Positions 16,178-25,776 of a stretch of 64,000 nucleotides of DNA are shown here, piece by piece. This stretch comes from Delftia tsuruhatensis. GTDB taxonomy: Bacteria > Pseudomonadota > Gammaproteobacteria > Burkholderiales > Burkholderiaceae_C. The position numbers and the translations under genes are program-made. Where the stretch lies: contig NZ_LR813084.1 in NCBI RefSeq assembly GCF_903815225.1, positions 4,984,001 through 5,048,000 of the forward strand, read 5' to 3'. Position 1 is the stretch's first letter; each line of letters opens with the position of its first letter. The notes under the pieces are model-generated. The model made no database searches, had not been told where the DNA came from, and saw only the letters and a list, made by a program, of their open reading frames with translations.

Positions 16178-18097
16178 ATGCCCAAGCTCCCCCCCGCAAC
16201 TGCGCCGGCCCGAGGGCCGGCGTTTTTGTTCCTGCTGAGTGCAGCCCTGATGCTCGGTGGCTGCAGCCTCCTGCCCTCCAAGGACGAGGAAACAGACCCG
16301 TCGCTGGTGACCGAAGCCACCGGAGACCCGGCCTTTTCCCTGGTCGTCGATGCCCCCAAGGAAGTACGCGAGCTGCTGGAAAAGCACCTCGAACTGCGCC
16401 GCTACCGCTACCAGAGCGATCTGCAGCGGCGCGAACTCACGCGCCTGCTGGGCGCCACCGATGCCAACGTGCGCGATCTGATCGGCACGCTGGGCTACTT
16501 CAGCCCCACGGTCACGGTAGAGATCAAGGAGACGCCCGACTCCGGGGAGGCGCCGCTGGAGGTCACCGTCAAGGTGGACCCCGGCGAGGCGGCCACCATC
16601 GCACGCAGCCAGCTGCGTTTTGCCGGCGTCAACGCCGACGACCCCGACGGTGCCTCGCAGCGCGCCACCATCGAAAGCCAGTGGCCGCTGCAGCCCGGCC
16701 AGCGCTTCAGCCAGTCCGCCTGGGGCCAGGCCAAGAGCCAGGGCCTGCGCACCCTGCAATCGAGGCGCTACCCGCTGGCGCGCATCGACTCCAGCCTGGC
16801 CGACATCGACGCCGACACGCACGAGGCCGACGTCAGCGTGGCCTACGCGCCCGGCCCGGCCTACACCTTCGGCCCGCTGCGCATCGAAGGCGCCCAGCGC
16901 TACGACCCCGTGGGCACGGCGCGCATCGCCCGCCTGCCCGAAGGCGAGGAATACGACCAGACCGCCCTGGTCGATGCCCAGTTGCGCCTGGCCAGCAGCG
17001 GCTACTACGACTCGGTCTTCCTCACGCTGGCAGATGTGCCGCAGCAGGGCGAAAGCGCCACCGAGGACGAGGAGGCCATCAAGCGCAAGGGTGCCCAGGT
17101 GACCACCCCCGTCATCGCCCAGGTGCGCGAGGCCCAGTTGCAAAAATGGGTCTTCGGCGTGGGCATGAGCACGGACACCGGCCCGCGCCTGAGCGTGGAC
17201 CACATCCACAACCGCCTGCCCTGGCTGGGCTGGCGCGCCGTCACGCGCATGCGCTTCGACCGCAAGAACCCGCTGATCTCCACGCAGTGGACCGCCCTGC
17301 CCGATGAAACCCTGTGGCGCTGGTTCACCACGGCCAAGGCCGAGCGCGCACCCTCGGGCGACTTCGATGTCAACAGCCTGCAGCTGCGCGCCGGCCGCAC
17401 CAAGTCCGAGGACCACATCGACCGCAACTACTACCTGCAGTACGACTACGCCAAGACCCAGGGCGAGGGCGCGCCCCCCTCCAGCTCGTCGGTCACGGCC
17501 AACTACGGCTGGACCGGGCGCTACTTCGACAGCACGCTGGCGCCCTCCTCGGGCTTCGGCTTTGCCTGGGAGGTGGGCGCGGGCACCACGCTCACGCCCC
17601 AGCGCACGCCGTTCGGTCGCGTCTCGGGCCGCTGGCTCAGCCTGATTCCCATCGGCGAGGTCGATCCCGAAACCAAGCGCCGCAGCCGCCTGGCGCTGCG
17701 CGCATCGGGCGGCGCCTTGCTGGCACGCAAGGATGCCGACCTGCCCGTCACGCAACTGTTCATCACCGGCGGCGACAACACCGTGCGCGGCTACGGCTAC
17801 CAGAGCATCGGCGCGCGTACCGACAGCGGCAAGGTCATCGGCGGGCGCTACATGGCCGTGGGCAGCATCGAATGGCAGCGGCCCATCGTCATCAAGGGCA
17901 ACACCCAGGACTGGGAGCACGCCATCTTCCTGGACGCAGGCACCGTCGGCGATGCGCCCGACTCCATGTACATGCGCGTGGGCGTGGGCACCGGCCTGCG
18001 CTGGCGCAGCCCCGTGGGCCCCGTGCAGGCCGACATCGCCTGGGGTGCCCAGGAAAAGCAATTGCGCCTGCACCTGCGCCTGGGCTTCAACTTCTGA
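16178..18097 (+). CDS. tamA: TamA-like outer-membrane assembly factor of the BamA/Omp85 superfamily
   Basis: 639 residues: an N-terminal export signal, POTRA-like repeats (about 60-280, such as RDLIGTLGYFSPTVTVEI and YTFGPLRIEGAQRYDPVGTAR) and a C-terminal 16-strand barrel containing LFITGGDNTVRGYGYQSIG, the conserved VRGY/F motif of Omp85 proteins, and ending in LRLHLRLGFNF with terminal Phe. With TamB it forms the translocation and assembly module that moves proteins or lipids to the outer membrane. The signal ends in LMLGGCSLLPS, which reads as a lipobox, unusual for a barrel protein. tamB follows 2 bases later. Confidence 0.92.
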   Translation: MPKLPPATAPARGPAFLFLLSAALMLGGCSLLPSKDEETDPSLVTEATGDPAFSLVVDAPKEVRELLEKHLELRRYRYQSDLQRRELTRLLGATDANVRDLIGTLGYFSPTVTVEIKETPDSGEAPLEVTVKVDPGEAATIARSQLRFAGVNADDPDGASQRATIESQWPLQPGQRFSQSAWGQAKSQGLRTLQSRRYPLARIDSSLADIDADTHEADVSVAYAPGPAYTFGPLRIEGAQRYDPVGTARIARLPEGEEYDQTALVDAQLRLASSGYYDSVFLTLADVPQQGESATEDEEAIKRKGAQVTTPVIAQVREAQLQKWVFGVGMSTDTGPRLSVDHIHNRLPWLGWRAVTRMRFDRKNPLISTQWTALPDETLWRWFTTAKAERAPSGDFDVNSLQLRAGRTKSEDHIDRNYYLQYDYAKTQGEGAPPSSSSVTANYGWTGRYFDSTLAPSSGFGFAWEVGAGTTLTPQRTPFGRVSGRWLSLIPIGEVDPETKRRSRLALRASGGALLARKDADLPVTQLFITGGDNTVRGYGYQSIGARTDSGKVIGGRYMAVGSIEWQRPIVIKGNTQDWEHAIFLDAGTVGDAPDSMYMRVGVGTGLRWRSPVGPVQADIAWGAQEKQLRLHLRLGFNF

Positions 18098-18099
18098 CC

Positions 18100-21000
18100 A
18101 TGGTGGATTCCCGTTTGAATACCCCTGCCTCCTCCGCAGCGCCAGACCACAATCCCCCGGCGTCCACTCCTTCGCCGGCACCCCGGCGGCGGCGCTGGCT
18201 GCGCGGCCTGCTCTGGTTCTTTCTGGTCCTCGCCGTGCTGCTGGCTGCCTTGCTGGGCTCCGCCTGGTGGTGGAGCGGCCGCGCCGACTCGCTGGCCTAC
18301 ACCTTGCAGCGCGTGGCCGGCTGGCTACCCGCAGGCCAGAGCCTGCAGGCCAAGGAGGTGACCGGCACGCTGCGCCAGGGTGGCCGCATCGGCTGGCTGC
18401 AATGGCAAAGCCCCACCATGAAGGTGGAGCTGCAGGACGCCACCATCGGCTGGCAATTGCGCCCCCTGCTGTCGCGCACCGTGCGCCTGGGCGAAGTCCG
18501 CATCGCCGAGCTGAGCATTGCCAGCACGCCAGATCCCGAGGACAAGAAACCCGTCGAGCCGCTGCAGCAGCTCGTGCTGCCCGTGAAGATCGACGTGCCC
18601 TTCCATGTGGAGCGCATCGTCTGGCAAGGTCCGCCCCAGGCCGAGGTACTGGGCCTGCAAGGCCACTACGTCTATGACGGCAGCGAGCACCAGCTCGACG
18701 TGCGCGACCTGCAATGGGCCGATGGCAACTACCAGGCCAGGCTGCGCCTGCAGGCCCGCGCGCCCATGGCCATCCAGGCCGAGCTGCAGGGCGACCTGCA
18801 GGCGCCCGCCCTGGCTTCGGACGACGAGTCCTCCGCAGCCAAGGCCCCCAAACCCGCACCGCTGGCGGTGCAGGCCAAGGCACGGATCGACGGCACCCTG
18901 GCCACCGCCGCTGCGCAACTGGGCATCAAGCTCCAGGCAGATGCCAAGCCCGGGACGGTGTCCGAGGAAACGCCTGCCCCTCCCGCCGTGCAGAAATCCG
19001 CCAAGGCCCATGGCAAGAACGGCAAGGCCAGGGAGCACAAGGAAGCCGCCCCCGCATCCGAACCCATGCATGCGGACATCGAGGCCAGCATCCAGCCCTG
19101 GCGGCCCCAGCCGCTGCAGACCGCGCGTGCGCAGCTCAGCCAGCTCGACATCGCCGCCTTCTGGCCCCAGGGCCCGCGCACCCGCATCAGCGGCGAATTG
19201 CAGGCCGGGCCGGATGGCAAGGCCGCTGATACAGCCCAGGCACCAGTCACGGCACCCGCCACTGAACAGTCATCGGACCAGGCACCAGGCTCGGCCATCG
19301 CCACCACCGCCTGGCAGCTGACGACACGCCTGAACAACGCCATGCCCGGACCCTGGGACCGCCAGCGCCTGCCGCTGGACCAGATCGAGGCCTCGGTGCG
19401 CTACGACGGCCAGCAGTGGCTGCTGGAGCAGGTGCAGATCGCCATAGGCCCGGGCAGCATCGACGCCCAGGGCCGCTTCGAGCCCGCCACCAAGGTCTTC
19501 GAAGGCCAGGCCAAGGTCCAGCGCCTGGACCCCGCCGCGCTCTACAGCATCCTGGAGGCCGCACCGCTGCAGGGCGAGCTGCGCGCCAGCGCCACGGCAG
19601 AGCAGCAGGTGGAATTCAGCGTGGACATCCAGGCTGCCACGCCCGCAGGCGGCAAGCGCCAGCCCCTGCGCATCGAGAAGCTCGCCACCAAGGGCCGCTG
19701 GGCCCAGCCCGTGCTGTCGCTGGAGAACCTGCAGCTCGATGCGCTGCAGGCCTCGGTGCGCAGCCGCAGCCTGCAGTTCGACACCGAACAGCAAAAGCTG
19801 CAGACCGTGCTGAAGGCCGAGCTGCCCGGCGCCGAGCTCTCGCTGGACGGCCACATCAGTCCCGCCGCAGGCCAGGGCAGCAGCCAGCTCAAGCTGTCCT
19901 CGCTGACCGCCCTCACGCAGTGGCTGCGCAAGCTACCCGGCATGAAAGACCCGCTGGCCGGCGCCCTGCTCGAAGGCCAGGCCCGGCTGGACGCCAGCTG
20001 GCGCGGCGGCTGGGGCGCCCTGCAAAAGCGCATGAAGGCCGCCGTGGGCGACCCGCTGCCCGCCAGCGGCCTGCAACTGCAGGCCGACCTGCAGGCCGCC
20101 AAGCTGCGCTACCTGCCCGCCAACACGCCGCCCGAACAGGCGCTGGAACTGCCCGAATTGCGCCTGGCCCTCAAGGGTTCGCCCGAGCAGGCCAGCCTGA
20201 CCCTCACCGGCCAGGCGAAGCGCGCCACGCAGACCGCGCAGATCGATACGGCCCTGCAGGCCGGCCTGGTCACCGCGCGCGGTGCCGCGCCCCTGGACTG
20301 GCAGGCCAGCATCGACAAACTGCAGGCCCGGCTGAACCCGGGCCAGGACCTGCCCGGCCCATGGCAGCTGCAACTGGCGGGCAACCAGCCCGTACGGATC
20401 GCCCAGCGCACCACGGGCCGCACCGTGCTGTCCACCACATTCACGGCATCGGCCGGCAGCCTGCAGGTCACGCCGCCCACGCTGGCCCAGCGCCGCGCCA
20501 ATGCCGAGGCGCCCCAGCCCGTGCTGCTGGCCTGGGACGACACCCGCGCCACCCAGGGCGGCGACGGCCGCTGGGCCCTGCGCAGCACCGGCCGCGCGCA
20601 GGCCCTGCCGCTGGCCTGGGTCGATGCCCTGTCCATGGCCGAGGAGCCTCCGCTGGCCGCCATGGGCCTGAGTGGCGACCTGAGCTTCAATGCCCGCTGG
20701 GACCTGGACTCCACCGGCCCTGCGCTCAAGGCCGAACTGCTGGTCGAGCGTGCAGCCGGCGACCTGCGCCTGGCCGTGGAAGACGGCTCGGGCACCACCG
20801 TCATCCACACCACCGGCCCGCGCTCCGGCAAGCCCGGCGAAGTGCGCACGCATACCGTGCGCGGCGCCGGCATGCGCGCCCACATCAGACAGGCCCGCCT
20901 GAGCGTGCGCGCCCAGGGCGACGACGTGCAGGCCAAGCTCGATTGGGACAGCGAACGCGCCGGCACCCTGACGGCCCAGCTGGGCACGCGCCTGGCCCAG

Positions 21001-22431
21001 CAGAACGGCACCTGGACCTGGCCCGAGAAAGCCCCGCTGTCCGGCCAGATCGACGCCCGCATGCCCGACATCGGCATCTGGGCGCTGTTCGCCCCGCCGG
21101 GCTGGCGCGTCACTGGCTCGCTGCAGGCCAAGGCCGAGATCAGCGGCGACCGCCAGAACCCGCAGTGGCAAGGCAACCTCTCTGCGGACGGACTCAGCAT
21201 CCTGTCCGCGCTGGACGGCATCGACCTGCAAGACGGCGTGCTGCGCGCCCGCCTGCAAGGCAACCGGCTGGACCTGACCGAACTGCGCATGCAGGGCGGG
21301 CGCGGCAGCAATGCGCGCATCCTGGGCTACAGCGGCAACCTCACCACGGCCCCGCGCGAAGGCGGCGAACTCACGGGTTCGGGCTTCGTGCGCTGGGACC
21401 CGCCCAACGCCGATGGCAGCAACTCCGGCCTGAGCATGGACCTGCGCGCCCAGGCCACCAGGCTGCAGGTGCTGGTGCGCGCGGACCGCCAGGTCAGCAT
21501 CTCCGGCGGCCTGCAGGCCAGGCTGGAGCAAGGCCAGTTCACGCTGCGCGGCGACCTCACCACCGACCGCGCCACCATCATCCTGCCCGAGGAATCGGCA
21601 CCCTCGCTGGACTCCGACGTGGTCGTGCACTCGGCCGCCTCGCGCAAGGCCGAGGAGGAAGCCGCGCGCAAGCAGCAGCAGGCCGACCGCAAGGCCCAGG
21701 CACGTGCCGAGACGCGCAAGCTGCCCGATATCCTCGTCAAGCTCGACCTGGGCCGCGACTTCGCGCTGCAGGGCTACGGCATCACCACCCGCCTGGAAGG
21801 TGCGCTGCAGGTCCAGGGCCCCACCGTGGCGGGCGGGCCGCCGCGCATCACGGGCGAAATCCGCACCGTGCAGGGCCGCTACCGCGCCTGGGGCCAGTCG
21901 CTGGATGTGGAGACAGGCCTCATCCGCTTCAACGGCCCCTACGCCAACCCCTCGCTGGACATCCTGGCCCTGCGCCCCAACATTGCCGTACGCGCCGGCG
22001 TGCAGGTCCAGGGCACGGCCAACGCCCCGCGCGTGCGCCTGTACTCCGACCCCGAGCTGCCCGACGCCGAAAAGCTCTCCTGGGTGGTCATGGGCCGCGA
22101 CCCGGCCACGGGCGGCGCCGAGAGCGCCCTGCTCCAGCAGGCCGCGCTGTCGCTGCTCAGCGGCGGGCGCAACAACAGCGGCAAGATCGCCAGCAACCTG
22201 GGCCTGGACGAGATCGGCTTCAAGGGTCCGGGCGGCGACGGCTCCACCGGTGCCGCACTCACCCTGGGCAAGCGCCTGTCCAGCGACCTCTATGTCACCT
22301 ACGAGCAAAGCCTCTCGGGCGCCATGGGCACGCTGTACATCTTCTACGACCTCTCGCGCCGCCTCACGCTGCGCGGCCAGACCGGAGAGACCAGCGCAGT
22401 GGACCTGATCTACACCGTGCGCAAGGACTGA
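18100..22431 (+). CDS. tamB: TamB-like translocation/assembly module subunit (DUF490)
   Basis: 1443 residues, the normal size for TamB. A proline-rich cytoplasmic start with PRRRRWLRG is followed by one transmembrane helix (about 35-57), then a very long repetitive region of predicted beta-strands rich in Ala, Gln and Leu that in the family forms a hydrophobic groove across the periplasm. The C-terminal DUF490 domain shows SLDVETGLIRFNGPYANPSLDILA, SDPELPDAEKLSWVVMGRDP and the end LYVTYEQSLSGAMGTLYIFYDL. The ATG at 18100 almost touches tamA. The gene has a strong third-position GC bias, so long frames open up on both strands within it. Confidence 0.95.
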   Translation: MVDSRLNTPASSAAPDHNPPASTPSPAPRRRRWLRGLLWFFLVLAVLLAALLGSAWWWSGRADSLAYTLQRVAGWLPAGQSLQAKEVTGTLRQGGRIGWLQWQSPTMKVELQDATIGWQLRPLLSRTVRLGEVRIAELSIASTPDPEDKKPVEPLQQLVLPVKIDVPFHVERIVWQGPPQAEVLGLQGHYVYDGSEHQLDVRDLQWADGNYQARLRLQARAPMAIQAELQGDLQAPALASDDESSAAKAPKPAPLAVQAKARIDGTLATAAAQLGIKLQADAKPGTVSEETPAPPAVQKSAKAHGKNGKAREHKEAAPASEPMHADIEASIQPWRPQPLQTARAQLSQLDIAAFWPQGPRTRISGELQAGPDGKAADTAQAPVTAPATEQSSDQAPGSAIATTAWQLTTRLNNAMPGPWDRQRLPLDQIEASVRYDGQQWLLEQVQIAIGPGSIDAQGRFEPATKVFEGQAKVQRLDPAALYSILEAAPLQGELRASATAEQQVEFSVDIQAATPAGGKRQPLRIEKLATKGRWAQPVLSLENLQLDALQASVRSRSLQFDTEQQKLQTVLKAELPGAELSLDGHISPAAGQGSSQLKLSSLTALTQWLRKLPGMKDPLAGALLEGQARLDASWRGGWGALQKRMKAAVGDPLPASGLQLQADLQAAKLRYLPANTPPEQALELPELRLALKGSPEQASLTLTGQAKRATQTAQIDTALQAGLVTARGAAPLDWQASIDKLQARLNPGQDLPGPWQLQLAGNQPVRIAQRTTGRTVLSTTFTASAGSLQVTPPTLAQRRANAEAPQPVLLAWDDTRATQGGDGRWALRSTGRAQALPLAWVDALSMAEEPPLAAMGLSGDLSFNARWDLDSTGPALKAELLVERAAGDLRLAVEDGSGTTVIHTTGPRSGKPGEVRTHTVRGAGMRAHIRQARLSVRAQGDDVQAKLDWDSERAGTLTAQLGTRLAQQNGTWTWPEKAPLSGQIDARMPDIGIWALFAPPGWRVTGSLQAKAEISGDRQNPQWQGNLSADGLSILSALDGIDLQDGVLRARLQGNRLDLTELRMQGGRGSNARILGYSGNLTTAPREGGELTGSGFVRWDPPNADGSNSGLSMDLRAQATRLQVLVRADRQVSISGGLQARLEQGQFTLRGDLTTDRATIILPEESAPSLDSDVVVHSAASRKAEEEAARKQQQADRKAQARAETRKLPDILVKLDLGRDFALQGYGITTRLEGALQVQGPTVAGGPPRITGEIRTVQGRYRAWGQSLDVETGLIRFNGPYANPSLDILALRPNIAVRAGVQVQGTANAPRVRLYSDPELPDAEKLSWVVMGRDPATGGAESALLQQAALSLLSGGRNNSGKIASNLGLDEIGFKGPGGDGSTGAALTLGKRLSSDLYVTYEQSLSGAMGTLYIFYDLSRRLTLRGQTGETSAVDLIYTVRKD

Positions 22432-22508
22432 GCCCCGTCGCCCCGCAGACCGCCTTTGCGGCGGAGCGCGGGGCAGGCCCGCCATGGGTTTACAATCGCG
22501 GTTTGCCT

Positions 22509-22583
22509 CTCTCCGTAGTTCAATGGATAGAACGGACGCCTCCTAAGCGTCAGATACAGGTTCGATTCCTGTCGGAGGGACCA
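22509..22583 (+). tRNA. tRNA-Arg (anticodon CCT)
   Basis: A full cloverleaf can be folded. The acceptor stem is CTCTCCG / CGGAGGG, the D stem GTTC / GAAC, the anticodon stem GACGC / GCGTC with loop CTCCTAA, and the T arm ACAGG-TTCGATT-CCTGT, followed by discriminator A and an encoded CCA. The anticodon CCT reads AGG (Arg). Confidence 0.97.
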
Positions 22584-22617
22584 TCCGGACGCATCGACAA
22601 CGATCCGGAAACCCTGC

Positions 22618-22650
22618 AAACCCGCGTGCCCATGGCATGGCGGGTTTTTT
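22618..22650 (+). terminator. Terminator after tRNA-Arg
   Basis: AAACCCGC pairs with GCGGGTTT around a 14-base loop that can itself pair (GTGCC/GGCAT), and is followed by a run of T residues, 35 bases after the tRNA. Confidence 0.8.
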
Positions 22651-22746
22651 GTTGCCTCGCACGGCACCAGTCCACACCATGACATGCAGACAGGATTGTG
22701 GAATCCATCCGGGTCCCCGGAGTACCCCCGCCCAAGTGATGCGGGC

Positions 22747-24075
22747 ATGACAAGGACCGACGAGCCATCCATGACACAGGAAGCCACCGACCCCGCGTCG
22801 GATGCCCGATGGACGCAAATCCTCCAACTGCTGGACCACCCGGACATCCGGGGCGACCGGCACAGGCGGCAGCACCACCGGGCACTGACCGCCGAACGCC
22901 ACAACGTCTTCGAGGCACTGGGCCTTGCCCGCAAGGAGATCTACCACTCCCGCTTCATCGGCTACCTGCTCGATCCCCAGGGACACCACGACCAGGGCGA
23001 ACGCTTTCTGCGCCCTTTCCTGGCCTGTCTCGGCCTGAACAGCGGTGTCGCGGACGACCTGTCGGCCGCGCGCATCTCCGTCGAGCTGGACACGGCAGGC
23101 CACGGCCGCATCGACCTCGTCATCGCGTTGGGCGATGGCACCACCATCGCCATCGAAAACAAGGTGCAGGCCGGCGAGCAGGACCGGCAACTGGAGCGCT
23201 ACTGGCACTGGCTGAGGAGCCTGGGCAAACCGCAGGACAAGCTGATGCTGGTCTTTCTGACCCCCGATGGCCGGGAAAGTCTGTCGGCCGCACAGGGGGA
23301 TTGCGTGGTGCGCATGAGCTATGGAGCGCTGGCCACCATCTTCAGCGAAGGCTTGGCGCAGGTACCAGACACGGCGGTGTCTTTGATCGCCACGACCCGG
23401 CAGTACATCGCGCTGTGCAAGGCCATGGAGCAAGGAGAGCAGGAAATGCAGGCATTGAACCCCGTCATCACCGAACTGCTGCTGGAGCCCGCCCGGCTGG
23501 TCGTTGCGCTGGACCTGCTGGACCACTTGGGCCCGGTGCAGGAACGCATCAGGCAACAGTTCAGGAAGAATGTGCTGAAGGCACTGCAGGCCCGACTGGA
23601 GCAACGCCCCGAGATGGCCGCGCACTGGAGCGTCGGTGCCAGCCCGGAGGTGCCCGGCAACTTCGACCTGCTGGGCCTGCTTCCCAGGCGCCCGGTCGCC
23701 GGCTGGGGCTACCGCTGCGTGGCCGAGATCTTTTTCACGAAGCCAGGCCATGTCGGGTGGCGACGCCCCGCATGTGAGGATATGAAGGCCCCCGGCGCGC
23801 GGCCCTCTGCAGCACTGGAAGACAGGATGCGTGGACCGCATCGCTGGCTTGACGCGTGGTGGCTCAGCGCACGCAGAATCCCCGCCGAGGGTCCCACGAG
23901 GCATCTGAGCGGGTGGAACAACGAGAACATCCTGGCCATCCATGCCGACAATCTGAGCACGGGCCATGAAATGGCCCACTGCGTGGCAGACATGGTCTGG
24001 ACTTGCTTCGAGTCCCATCACAGGGACGTCGCCGTCCTGCAGCCAGTGCTGCCCACGGACCAGGCAACGGCATAG
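22747..24075 (+). CDS. PD-(D/E)XK nuclease superfamily protein
   Basis: 442 residues from the ATG at 22747; an in-frame ATG at 22771 would remove eight. The N-terminal domain contains the nuclease core of the PDDEXK_4-like type. EIYHSRFIGYLLDPQGHH is followed by RIDLVIALGDGTTIAIENK, giving Asp123, Glu137 and Lys139 as the metal and catalytic residues, and then by GEQDRQLERYWHWL. The C-terminal 250 residues match nothing recognised. Such proteins are scattered, often in defence or mobile regions; here the gene lies just after tRNA-Arg. Its function is unknown. Confidence 0.82.
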   Translation: MTRTDEPSMTQEATDPASDARWTQILQLLDHPDIRGDRHRRQHHRALTAERHNVFEALGLARKEIYHSRFIGYLLDPQGHHDQGERFLRPFLACLGLNSGVADDLSAARISVELDTAGHGRIDLVIALGDGTTIAIENKVQAGEQDRQLERYWHWLRSLGKPQDKLMLVFLTPDGRESLSAAQGDCVVRMSYGALATIFSEGLAQVPDTAVSLIATTRQYIALCKAMEQGEQEMQALNPVITELLLEPARLVVALDLLDHLGPVQERIRQQFRKNVLKALQARLEQRPEMAAHWSVGASPEVPGNFDLLGLLPRRPVAGWGYRCVAEIFFTKPGHVGWRRPACEDMKAPGARPSAALEDRMRGPHRWLDAWWLSARRIPAEGPTRHLSGWNNENILAIHADNLSTGHEMAHCVADMVWTCFESHHRDVAVLQPVLPTDQATA

Positions 24076-24082
24076 AGAGGCC

Positions 24083-24316
24083 TCACTCCATCCGGGGAGG
24101 CTTCCAGAACGAGCCCCCCAGCACAAAGCTGATGCCCATGAAGACCACAGCCGTCACGAGCGACCAGAGGGCTCCGACCAGGTATCCCAAAAAAACCCAG
24201 GGTTCCTCGTGATGCACCAGCACCTCGACGGCCCACAGGCCAAGGCCGGTCACGGCACCGCCCACACCCACCACGACGCCAAACCACCAAATCGCTATCG
24301 CCAGTCTTCTGGTCAC
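24083..24316 (-). CDS. Small two-helix membrane protein
   Basis: 77 residues from the GTG at 24316, which has GGGGCAAGG a few bases upstream. The product has two hydrophobic segments (about 5-28, AIAIWWFGVVVGVGGAVTGL, and 40-66, LVGALWSLVTAVVFMGISFVL) joined by a short loop with HHEE. The codon use matches coding sequence and the gene converges on the PD-(D/E)XK gene with 7 bases between. No family is recognised. Confidence 0.6.
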   Translation of the reverse strand: MTRRLAIAIWWFGVVVGVGGAVTGLGLWAVEVLVHHEEPWVFLGYLVGALWSLVTAVVFMGISFVLGGSFWKPPRME

Positions 24317-24516
24317 GACCTTGCCCCATGAAGTAGGTCGGGATGGTGCACAACCCTCGATTTGCCAGTCCGTCACGTCCCTCTGGCCAGAATGGGGCCC
24401 GCCAGGCGCGGATGGCACCGCTGTGGCCGAGCATGGAACAACGTGCCCCATGCAGGCGCATGCGCCCTTGACCGTCCACCGACGCGCCATCCCCCCGGCC
24501 GGCCGCACCGATCGGG

Positions 24517-25518
24517 TCACTGCAGAGCGATACCCGATTGCCGCACCAGCTTTTCCGTGCGGGGAATCTCCGTGCGGACGAAGGCCTCGAAGTCGGCCAC
24601 GCTGCCTCCACGCGCCTCGGCGCCCGTGGCCAGCAGGCGCTCGCGGAACTCAGGCGTGTTCAGCAGCCTGTTGATCTCGGTGTTCAGCCTGGTCACCACG
24701 GCGGCCGGTGTGCCATGGCTGGCAACGACGCCATACCACGGCGCGATGTCAAACCCCGGGTAGCCCTGTTCGGCGATCGTCGGGATCTCCGGGGCCATGG
24801 CGGCCCGGCCCGCCGTCGACACGCCCAGGGCGCGCAGTTTGCCGGCCTTTACCTGGGGCAGGGCCGTCATGATGGTGTCGAAGTACAGGGACACCTGGCC
24901 CGACAACAGTGCAGGGATGGCTTCTGCCGCCCCCTTGTAGGGCACATGCACGATGTCGATGCCCGCCGCCTGGCGCAGGAACTCGCCCGCCATGTGCGAT
25001 GTCGTGCCTGCGCCGAAGGAAGCGTAGGTCAGCTTGCCGGGATTGGCCTTGGCATAGGCCACCATCTCCGGCAGCGTCCTGAACGGCAGCGCCGGATGGG
25101 CCAGCAGCACATTGGGCGTGATGGCCACCATGGCCACCTTCTCGAAGGCGTCCGGATCGTAGCTCAGGCTCTTGTACAGGAAGCGGTTCGTCACCATGGA
25201 CGCCGGCCCGCTCATCAGCAAGGTGTAGCCATCACCCGGCGCGCGGGCGGCCGTGTCGCTGCCGATCATGGCCGCGGCGCCCGGCTTGTTCTCCACCAGG
25301 ACGGGCTGTCCCAGCGACTTGCTCAGCCCAGCCCCTACCTGGCGGCTCAAAAGATCCGTGGCCGACCCGGCCTGGAAGGGCACGACGATCCGTATGGGCT
25401 TGCTCGGCCAGGGAGAAGCTGCCTGGGCACAGGCTGCGGTGGACGCCACCAGGGCCAGGGTGGACAGCAGGGCCGTGGTCAGGGGAGCGCGGAGGGTTCG
25501 GAGGTTCATGGTCGTCAT
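24517..25518 (-). CDS. Bug family (tripartite tricarboxylate transporter) substrate-binding protein
   Basis: Periplasmic binding protein of 333 residues with a signal peptide ending ACAQA. The family pattern is complete: WPSKPIRIVVPFQAGSATDLLSRQVG near the N-terminus, VENKPGAAAMIGSDTAARAPGDGYTLL, YASFGAGTTSHMAGEFLRQAAGID, VPYKGAAEAIPALLSGQV, and a C-terminal TGAEARGGSVADFEAFVRTEIPR. No TctA/TctB membrane genes are nearby, which is common for these expanded families. The ATG at 25518 is chosen, with one at 25509 as alternative. It is divergent from a GntR regulator that shares its upstream region, so its ligand probably relates to that regulator's signal. Confidence 0.92.
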   Translation of the reverse strand: MTTMNLRTLRAPLTTALLSTLALVASTAACAQAASPWPSKPIRIVVPFQAGSATDLLSRQVGAGLSKSLGQPVLVENKPGAAAMIGSDTAARAPGDGYTLLMSGPASMVTNRFLYKSLSYDPDAFEKVAMVAITPNVLLAHPALPFRTLPEMVAYAKANPGKLTYASFGAGTTSHMAGEFLRQAAGIDIVHVPYKGAAEAIPALLSGQVSLYFDTIMTALPQVKAGKLRALGVSTAGRAAMAPEIPTIAEQGYPGFDIAPWYGVVASHGTPAAVVTRLNTEINRLLNTPEFRERLLATGAEARGGSVADFEAFVRTEIPRTEKLVRQSGIALQ

Positions 25519-25576
25519 CAAGTTGGAGTGCAGGCATCGCGGGGGAGCAGGTGTTCCGCCGCGACGATGAAATGCA

Positions 25577-25602
25577 TGGATATCTAGATATTTGTATCCA
25601 AT
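25577..25602. promoter_or_regulatory. Candidate GntR operator upstream of the Bug gene
   Basis: A perfect inverted repeat, TGGATA-N12-TATCCA, lies 59 bases upstream of the Bug start. Its right half continues as TTTGTATCCAAT, a 12-base string repeated exactly at 28204-28215 in front of the second GntR/gamma-glutamyltransferase pair. It probably binds one or both GntR proteins. Confidence 0.55.
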
Positions 25603-25776
25603 CCAGCGCGAGACTACCAAGCAATAATCGAACCAGGTCTAGGGAAAACCGCAGCTTGCGATCACCGGACAGGAATGTGCGCGCGTGGCCCGGACCGGAC
25701 AGGGCCTGGGGCCATGAGGCCTGCCCCCGTAAAATCGGCGAGCCCCCTCCCGGGGCGAAAGACACCAGAGAACTCC

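Noticed and set aside
19933..22485. An 850-codon open frame antisense to tamB
   Set aside because: It arises from the strong third-position GC bias of tamB. The translation is rich in Gly, Ala, Gln and His without domains, while tamB has family motifs to its end.
22509..24316. An integrated element at tRNA-Arg with attachment repeats
   Set aside because: No integrase gene and no second copy of the tRNA 3' end was found in the window.
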